The notes under the pieces were generated by a model. That model had not been told where the DNA came from and ran no database searches. It worked only from the letters and a program-made list of their open reading frames with translations. DNA of 12,063 bases from an uncultured bacterium (lineage in GTDB: Bacteria; Planctomycetota; Phycisphaerae; Phycisphaerales; SM1A02), in assembly GCA_903938205.1 (NCBI GenBank), contig CAJACJ010000257.1, forward strand, positions 1 to 12,063, read 5' to 3'. Of this stretch, positions 7,275-12,063 are shown piece by piece. Both the position numbers and the translations under genes were made by a program. Position 1 is the stretch's first letter, and each line of letters opens with the position of its first letter.

Positions 7275-10200
7275 TTATGGAAGCACTCCAGTAATTTTGA
7301 GACCATTGTCATACACCGCAATTTTGCTGGTTTGAATCATGTTGGTGTTTCCAACTCCAAGTCCAGCGAAGGAAGGATCATTGGCCGCGCTCCACGCAGT
7401 GGCTGGAACGCCGGTCTTCAACGCCATGCGGAATTGCGCCTCACGCCAGTATGAACTTCCTGTTCCTGGCGCGATGTATGTGCCGGCGAAACTCACATCA
7501 ACGTAATACAGTTTGCGCGCCGCGTCATACACCTTCAACGCCGTGGCCACGGTTCCATTCTGAATGTAGTTGCCGCTGACAACCACGGATGTTTGGTCGT
7601 AACCAGCCGCGAATAATTCAGAGAGATCCACGAAATAACGCATGGAGAATGCGCTTGAGCCAACCGCTGGAAACGCTGAGCGATTATTCAGCAGCGCGCG
7701 GATTTCGGTGAAGCCACTTCCCTGCTGATTGATTGACGCCTCGACAAAGAATTCATCGTCGATTGATCCAGACTCAGACGCTGGCGGAAAGTTTGAAACA
7801 GCTACGCCAGTTGAATCTTGCGCAAGTCGAGCCACCGCTCCAGTGAAGCCCGCGTTGTAATCAAGCGCCACTTCGTTGCAAATATAGTTGCTGCGATCAT
7901 CGGTGTAAGACGCATCGGATGTGGTGCTTGGACCGCCAACCAACGCGCCGTACAAAATATGGCGTGAGGCAACTGGAGTTGTCATGCTTCCATTCCAAGA
8001 GCCATGCGCTCCACGATGATGTGGATTCACTGGCGGATTCACGCCGAATCCAACCACATAGCTACGCGCATTTGGATTTTTACCAAGCATGTAATCAATT
8101 TGATTGCGCGCGAAGTCACGATATCGCGTGCCGACATCTCCAATGCGATCGGCGTACACCAACGCAAGGAACGATGTGTTGGCCGAGTAGCGCAGTGAAC
8201 CCCATTGATCAAGCCACGCTAAACCACCAGCGGTGTACGCAATCTTGCTGCCGTTGTCGCCAACGGTCCAGAAGTTCAACCACTTCTCCGCCGCTGTTTT
8301 GTAAACAGTTTTGCCCGTGAGTTGCGCAAGCAACACAGTCACACCGTAGGTCTTGTCGTCCCAGTTGTGAGTCCACTTCAATGGAAGGCCAGAAATATTT
8401 TGGCTGTAGATACTCTCCGCCTTGGTGAGATACGCGGCCTCGCCCGTGGCGCGATACATCCACGCCGCGCTCCAAGCGAGTTCGTCGTAATACCCCGACC
8501 ACGAGTTGTAGAAACTTGCGGCGTCGGTGATTGAGTCAGAATATTTTCCGCGATAGGTGTCGGCAAAGGTGAACAACGTGCGGGCATGCGCCAACAATGT
8601 GTCGGCGTATGCGGGATCGCTGCTTCGAAACAACATGCTTGCCGCCGCCATTGCCGCCGCTGATTCACCAGCCAAATCAGAGCCGGGCTTGGCCGCGGTA
8701 ATGGCGTACGAAGGTCGCGCCATGTTCATGGTTTCAGATGGTCCCCAGTAGCTGTGATCAAGCGAACCATTTCCAACTTGTCCATACAACACATTCGCCG
8801 ATGGATGAGCCTTGATGATGAAGTCAGTGCCCCAACGAACTGCCGCAAGCAACGCAAGCTTTTGGCCTGTTTTGTCGTACGCCGCTCCATATTCAATGCC
8901 GCCCCAGGCCAGCAAAGAAAGTGAGCTTGCCATTGGAAGACCAAATTTCACGTGATCGCCCGCGTCGTAGTAGCCGCCGGTCAAATCAATACCAACATCG
9001 CTTCCATCGGTCAGTGCGGAGTCGCCGCGCCATGGAACACGGAAGTCATCGGCCACATTTCCAGAACGCTGAGCGTCGTAGAAGTACAACGACTTCTGCA
9101 ACACTTCGGTGTAGTTGAAAGTTCCAGGCACACTCGCAGGTGAAATGGTGAGCGCAAGCGATTGAGTCGCCGTGCCAGTTGCGTTGCTTGCCGACAACAT
9201 CACGTTTGTTGTTGCCGCAAGAGTTGGTGTTCCAGAAATCAAACCACTTGTTGTGTTCAAGGAAAGTCCAGCGGGCAATCCGGTTGCGCCGAAAGAAGTT
9301 GGTGAACCACTTGCAGTGATCTGATAGCTGAATGCGGAACCAACTGTTCCCGCGGCACTCGCTGAACTATTCACTACAGGAGCAACTGCACCACCTGTAC
9401 CGCCACCGGTGTCCGTGCCTCCACCACCGGTTCCAGTGCCGCCACCGGTATCAGATCCACCTGCATCGCATGGACCCCATGACAACAAGATCACGGAAAC
9501 ATCACCGCTATCTGTGCTGCCGTCGCCGTTGAAATCGCATTCTGAAGGACCGCCCCAATTCACCAATACCAAACTGATATCGGAAGAATCCAGAACGCCG
9601 TCAAGATTGGAGTCACCCAAACACGCAGCGGGCTGAGTGACGGTGAGTGCGAGCGACGCGGAGCCAGTGCCGCCAGCATTAGTGGCGCGAATAGTAATCG
9701 TGCTCACCGCGGCGGTGGTTGGCGTTCCTGAAATCAAACCCGTTGTGGTATTCAGTGAAAGGTCAACTGGCAAACCGATGGCGCTGTACGAAGAGACGGT
9801 TCCACTTGCGGTGATTTGATATTCAAATGCAATACCAACACTTGCTGAAGCGGTGCTTGCGCTGGTGATCATTGGCGCGCTTGGCAGCGCTGTTGACAAC
9901 AATGTTCCAGTCGCAGTGGCATCGGCAAGTGTTGCACCAACAACGCTTGATAATTGCACTGTGAATTGCTTCGCGGTGGTTGCCGCTTGATTTGGAATAG
10001 CCACAGTGATGGTTTTTGATGTCTCACCCGCGGCGAAACTGAGCGTGCCAGAAGCCGTGGTGTAATTGGTTCCGGCGATCGCAGTTCCGTTGGCCGTGGA
10101 GTACGCGACCGTGACTGCGCCCGTGGTTGCCGCGGACAATGTCACGGGAAAGTTCATGTATTGCGGCGCGGCACCGGCACTACCGGCGCCTAGCGATGGC

Positions 10201-11774
10201 GCCAAACTGGCTTGTAAATAAGCCATTCTGGTTGTGCTCACCGTTGTCCAATCGTCGTTGAGAATTCCGCCAGTGTCGCCACTGTTGGGATTCATGCACC
10301 AGTAAGTCCAACTCATTCCAAGTTTTCCCGCCGCCAAATCATTGGAGCCGTTCAAATCAAGGTCACCATTCATGTAGTCGGTCAACTTGTCCAACCACAG
10401 TTGGTCGCTGGTCGTGGCTAACCTGCTTCCAAACTCGCCAATCAGAATTGGCGCGATATTGTTTTTGTAGATGTAGCCCCAGCGTGAATTCCAAACATCA
10501 TCCAGGTTGTTTGGATATGTCGCGTCAGAGAACCAAGTCTGCGCGAACACACTGCTTGGATAGTCATGTGGCGAATACACCAACTTGTTGTTCACTGAAA
10601 GAACAACTGGAAATGCCGCGGCGCCAGTGAGGTTGCCGCCCCACCATGTTGTTTGATTGTTGTACTTCTCAACGCCCTCAACAATGATGAGCCAGTTTGG
10701 ATTTGCCGCAAGCACGGCGTTTCCACAACGCTCGGCGGCTTTGTTCCAATCCGTCGCAGGCGCGCTATTGCCCCACGTGGCGGATTTCTTTGGCTCGTTG
10801 AAAAGATCCGCGCCAATGACCGTGGAGTTGCCGGCGTAATGTTGGGCAAGCATGACCCAATCGGAAATCCAGCGCGACTCCGTGTAGTACGCGTCGCCAG
10901 GGATGTACCACACATCTTCACCGATAAAATTGTCAGCCTTGGCGCTGTGGCGATCAAGGAATACACGCAGACCAATTTGTCCGCAGTAATCAACAATTTT
11001 GTCCATGCATTGAAGAGGCGTGAGTCCTTGCAGGTCGGGGTTCTGCGCAAAGTTAATGCTGTTGGTTGTTGCACCAGGGGCCAACATTTCATTGCAATAT
11101 GGAATGCGCAACGTGTTGAAGCCGAGCGATTTCACTTGATCAAGGACGGATTTATATCCGCGTGTCCACAGACCGTGAAACACCTTGTTGCTGGTTTCAA
11201 ATCCAAACCAATTCACGCCGGTGATGCGCACAGGGTTTCCCTTGGCGTCAATAATTTGATTACCGGATGTGGAAAAGTATCCCGCCGCGGTGCTGCTACC
11301 ACTGCTTACGGCAGCAAGGGTGATAGCGGAGTCATCAATGACAATGCTTGGAACGACGGTGGTTCCGCCACCAGTAGTTCCGCCACCCGTACCGCCGCCA
11401 GTGCCACCGCCAGTGCCGCCACTAGAAGTTCCATTGACGGTGATCGCCGTGGGCAAAACGCCAGCAACCGCGAAGTTGGCAGCGCAACCAACTTCAACAT
11501 AGGCGCCAGGCGCAATGGTGGCGTTGTAAGGGGCGTTGATGATTATGTAGTGATTGCCAACATGCGATTGAATTGTTCCATTCCAAGCGCTTGTAATTTC
11601 CGCGGTCCAATCAAACTCCAATGTCCAACCCTGAATGGTTTGGGCGGTGTCGTTGGTGATGCGGAACAAGCCTTGCCCGCCACCAGGCCATTGATTTGTG
11701 TAGGAGAAGGTTGTTGCGAATGTGGTAACGGCAGTGAGAAGAACGGACGCGAGAGAGGTCCAGATTTTAGACAT
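7275..11774 (-). CDS. Secreted bifunctional multimodular cellulase: CBM2-GH5_1-Calx-beta-He_PIG-EF-hands-He_PIG-GH9-CBM3
   Basis: This 1499-residue protein starts with a signal peptide (about 1-20) and a CBM2 (about 21-113), then a Gly/Thr linker (about 114-137). The GH5 domain (about 165-515) closely resembles the subfamily 1 endoglucanase E1 of Acidothermus (NWFGFETSN, GLWTRGYKSVLDQ, QTWFSD), with acid/base E327 in DLFNEP and nucleophile E447 in IGEFGS. A Calx-beta module (about 538-626), a He_PIG Ig-like module (628-716), two perfect dockerin-like Ca loops (D721-D732, D747-D758), a second Gly linker and another He_PIG (797-883) follow. The GH9 domain (about 885-1320) has DAGDH (D937, D940), NPHHR (1250-1254) and the catalytic acid E1301 in NEVALDYNAGF. 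A CBM3 (about 1328-1499) closes it, giving the GH9-CBM3c layout of processive endoglucanases. Both active sites are intact, so it should cut beta-1,4-glucan by retaining (GH5) and inverting (GH9) chemistry. The ATG at 11774 is preferred over 11810 because AAGGAA precedes it and the signal peptide begins there. Confidence 0.95.
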   Translation of the reverse strand: MSKIWTSLASVLLTAVTTFATTFSYTNQWPGGGQGLFRITNDTAQTIQGWTLEFDWTAEITSAWNGTIQSHVGNHYIIINAPYNATIAPGAYVEVGCAANFAVAGVLPTAITVNGTSSGGTGGGTGGGTGGGTTGGGTTVVPSIVIDDSAITLAAVSSGSSTAAGYFSTSGNQIIDAKGNPVRITGVNWFGFETSNKVFHGLWTRGYKSVLDQVKSLGFNTLRIPYCNEMLAPGATTNSINFAQNPDLQGLTPLQCMDKIVDYCGQIGLRVFLDRHSAKADNFIGEDVWYIPGDAYYTESRWISDWVMLAQHYAGNSTVIGADLFNEPKKSATWGNSAPATDWNKAAERCGNAVLAANPNWLIIVEGVEKYNNQTTWWGGNLTGAAAFPVVLSVNNKLVYSPHDYPSSVFAQTWFSDATYPNNLDDVWNSRWGYIYKNNIAPILIGEFGSRLATTSDQLWLDKLTDYMNGDLDLNGSNDLAAGKLGMSWTYWCMNPNSGDTGGILNDDWTTVSTTRMAYLQASLAPSLGAGSAGAAPQYMNFPVTLSAATTGAVTVAYSTANGTAIAGTNYTTASGTLSFAAGETSKTITVAIPNQAATTAKQFTVQLSSVVGATLADATATGTLLSTALPSAPMITSASTASASVGIAFEYQITASGTVSSYSAIGLPVDLSLNTTTGLISGTPTTAAVSTITIRATNAGGTGSASLALTVTQPAACLGDSNLDGVLDSSDISLVLVNWGGPSECDFNGDGSTDSGDVSVILLSWGPCDAGGSDTGGGTGTGGGGTDTGGGTGGAVAPVVNSSASAAGTVGSAFSYQITASGSPTSFGATGLPAGLSLNTTSGLISGTPTLAATTNVMLSASNATGTATQSLALTISPASVPGTFNYTEVLQKSLYFYDAQRSGNVADDFRVPWRGDSALTDGSDVGIDLTGGYYDAGDHVKFGLPMASSLSLLAWGGIEYGAAYDKTGQKLALLAAVRWGTDFIIKAHPSANVLYGQVGNGSLDHSYWGPSETMNMARPSYAITAAKPGSDLAGESAAAMAAASMLFRSSDPAYADTLLAHARTLFTFADTYRGKYSDSITDAASFYNSWSGYYDELAWSAAWMYRATGEAAYLTKAESIYSQNISGLPLKWTHNWDDKTYGVTVLLAQLTGKTVYKTAAEKWLNFWTVGDNGSKIAYTAGGLAWLDQWGSLRYSANTSFLALVYADRIGDVGTRYRDFARNQIDYMLGKNPNARSYVVGFGVNPPVNPHHRGAHGSWNGSMTTPVASRHILYGALVGGPSTTSDASYTDDRSNYICNEVALDYNAGFTGAVARLAQDSTGVAVSNFPPASESGSIDDEFFVEASINQQGSGFTEIRALLNNRSAFPAVGSSAFSMRYFVDLSELFAAGYDQTSVVVSGNYIQNGTVATALKVYDAARKLYYVDVSFAGTYIAPGTGSSYWREAQFRMALKTGVPATAWSAANDPSFAGLGVGNTNMIQTSKIAVYDNGLKITGVLP

Positions 11775-11780
11775 TTTATT

Positions 11781-11786
11781 TTCCTT
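11781..11786 (-). promoter_or_regulatory. Ribosome binding site of the cellulase gene
   Basis: The minus strand reads AAGGAA about six bases before the ATG at 11774. It decides for this start over the in-frame ATGs at 11798 and 11810, the latter lying upstream of the site. Confidence 0.75.
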
Positions 11787-11858
11787 TTTTATGGGCATAG
11801 AAAAGCACATAACTCTTCAGTCAGGCAACCACGCTTTCAGTTTCTAACTACTTTCGAA

Positions 11859-11885
11859 TGGATGAGGCGAACTCAATCTCATCTA
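11859..11885. repeat. Inverted repeat in the cellulase upstream region
   Basis: The arms gatgag (11861-11866) and ctcatc (11878-11883) pair perfectly across an 11-base loop. Two more pairs, one of them G-U, extend the stem to eight. It lies about 90 bases upstream of the cellulase start and could be a leader hairpin or an operator. No function is established. Confidence 0.3.
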
Positions 11886-11949
11886 CTAAGTGCACATGGC
11901 CGCAGGTTCAAACTTACAAATTCAAAACGTACGAAATCCACGTAATGCC

Positions 11950-11966
11950 CTACGAGTATCGCGTAG
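11950..11966. repeat. Short palindrome in the cellulase upstream region
   Basis: The arms ctacg (11950-11954) and cgtag (11962-11966) flank a seven-base loop about 180 bases upstream of the cellulase start. Such dyads can be repressor or activator sites, but five-base arms also arise by chance. Confidence 0.2.
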
Positions 11967-12063
11967 CCCGTGTTGCTTGAAAAAATGGAAAAATTATTTT
12001 TGCAAGTGAAAAGGCTAAATACTGCAACTTTTGGGCGATAAGTCTCATCCTTCGTATGGACAA

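Larger units (their letters stand above)
11775..12063. other. Upstream non-coding region of the cellulase gene
   Basis: No supportable gene lies in these 289 bases on either strand; the frames are short or broken by stops. An A/T-rich block (about 11980-12001) could contain a minus-strand promoter or UP-like element, but no clear -35/-10 pair is seen. The motif tttgaa occurs twice, 13 bases apart, on the minus strand (about 11907-11925). The region is the likely home of the promoter and any control sites for the cellulase-LPMO unit. Confidence 0.4.

Noticed and set aside
11365..11430. Repetitive GGT/GCC-rich DNA that might be a tandem-repeat locus or CRISPR-like array
   Set aside because: It is the coding DNA of a Gly/Thr linker in frame within the cellulase, as is 9385-9460; there are no spacers or palindromic repeats.
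11775..11810. Cellulase start at 11810 adding 12 residues
   Set aside because: The ribosome binding site lies downstream of that ATG, and the added charged residues would spoil the start of the signal peptide.
10653..11945. A 430-codon open frame on + opposite the cellulase
   Set aside because: It lies antisense to well-supported CBM2 and GH5 codons, shows no recognisable domain and reads like composition-driven translation; the minus-strand gene has catalytic motifs, a signal peptide and a ribosome binding site.

Overview
The window looks like a chromosomal segment of a free-living, polysaccharide-degrading bacterium. The best taxonomic hint is the pair of C-terminal-type EF-hand repeats ending in LLxWG, found in both secreted enzymes. 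Such repeats, together with CBM2, He_PIG and Calx-beta modules and several SPINDLY-like glycosyltransferases, are typical of Planctomycetota (especially Phycisphaerae). Verrucomicrobiota and other cellulolytic phyla cannot be excluded. This assignment is inference from protein style, not from a marker gene.

Left half (21-5913): three paralogous GT41 (SPINDLY / O-GlcNAc-transferase-like) glycosyltransferases. The first is on +, the second on -, and the third on +, divergent from the second. All share the same catalytic core and a short TPR-linked connector, but each has a different N-terminus: a SEC-C zinc-binding motif plus TPRs, a class I methyltransferase-like domain plus about two TPRs, and a plain four-TPR array. 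They are probably cytoplasmic protein-modifying enzymes of unknown target; no signal peptides or membrane segments are seen.

Right half (6058-11774, all on -): a two-gene cellulose-attack cluster. The upstream gene encodes a 1499-residue secreted bifunctional cellulase (signal peptide, CBM2, GH5_1 endoglucanase like Acidothermus E1, Calx-beta, He_PIG, two EF-hand loops, He_PIG, GH9, CBM3). The downstream gene encodes a secreted AA10 lytic polysaccharide monooxygenase with its own CBM2 and EF-hand pair. The hydrolase and the oxidative enzyme would act together on crystalline cellulose outside the cell.

Non-coding DNA: the third transferase and the LPMO converge on a strong 11-bp hairpin (5954-5981) that could terminate both. 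A 131-bp convergent gap (1959-2089) carries an imperfect direct repeat. An 80-bp gap (4010-4089) must hold both divergent promoters. The last 289 bases are the upstream region of the cellulase gene and contain no supportable gene. No tRNA, rRNA, CRISPR array, insertion sequence or origin was seen.
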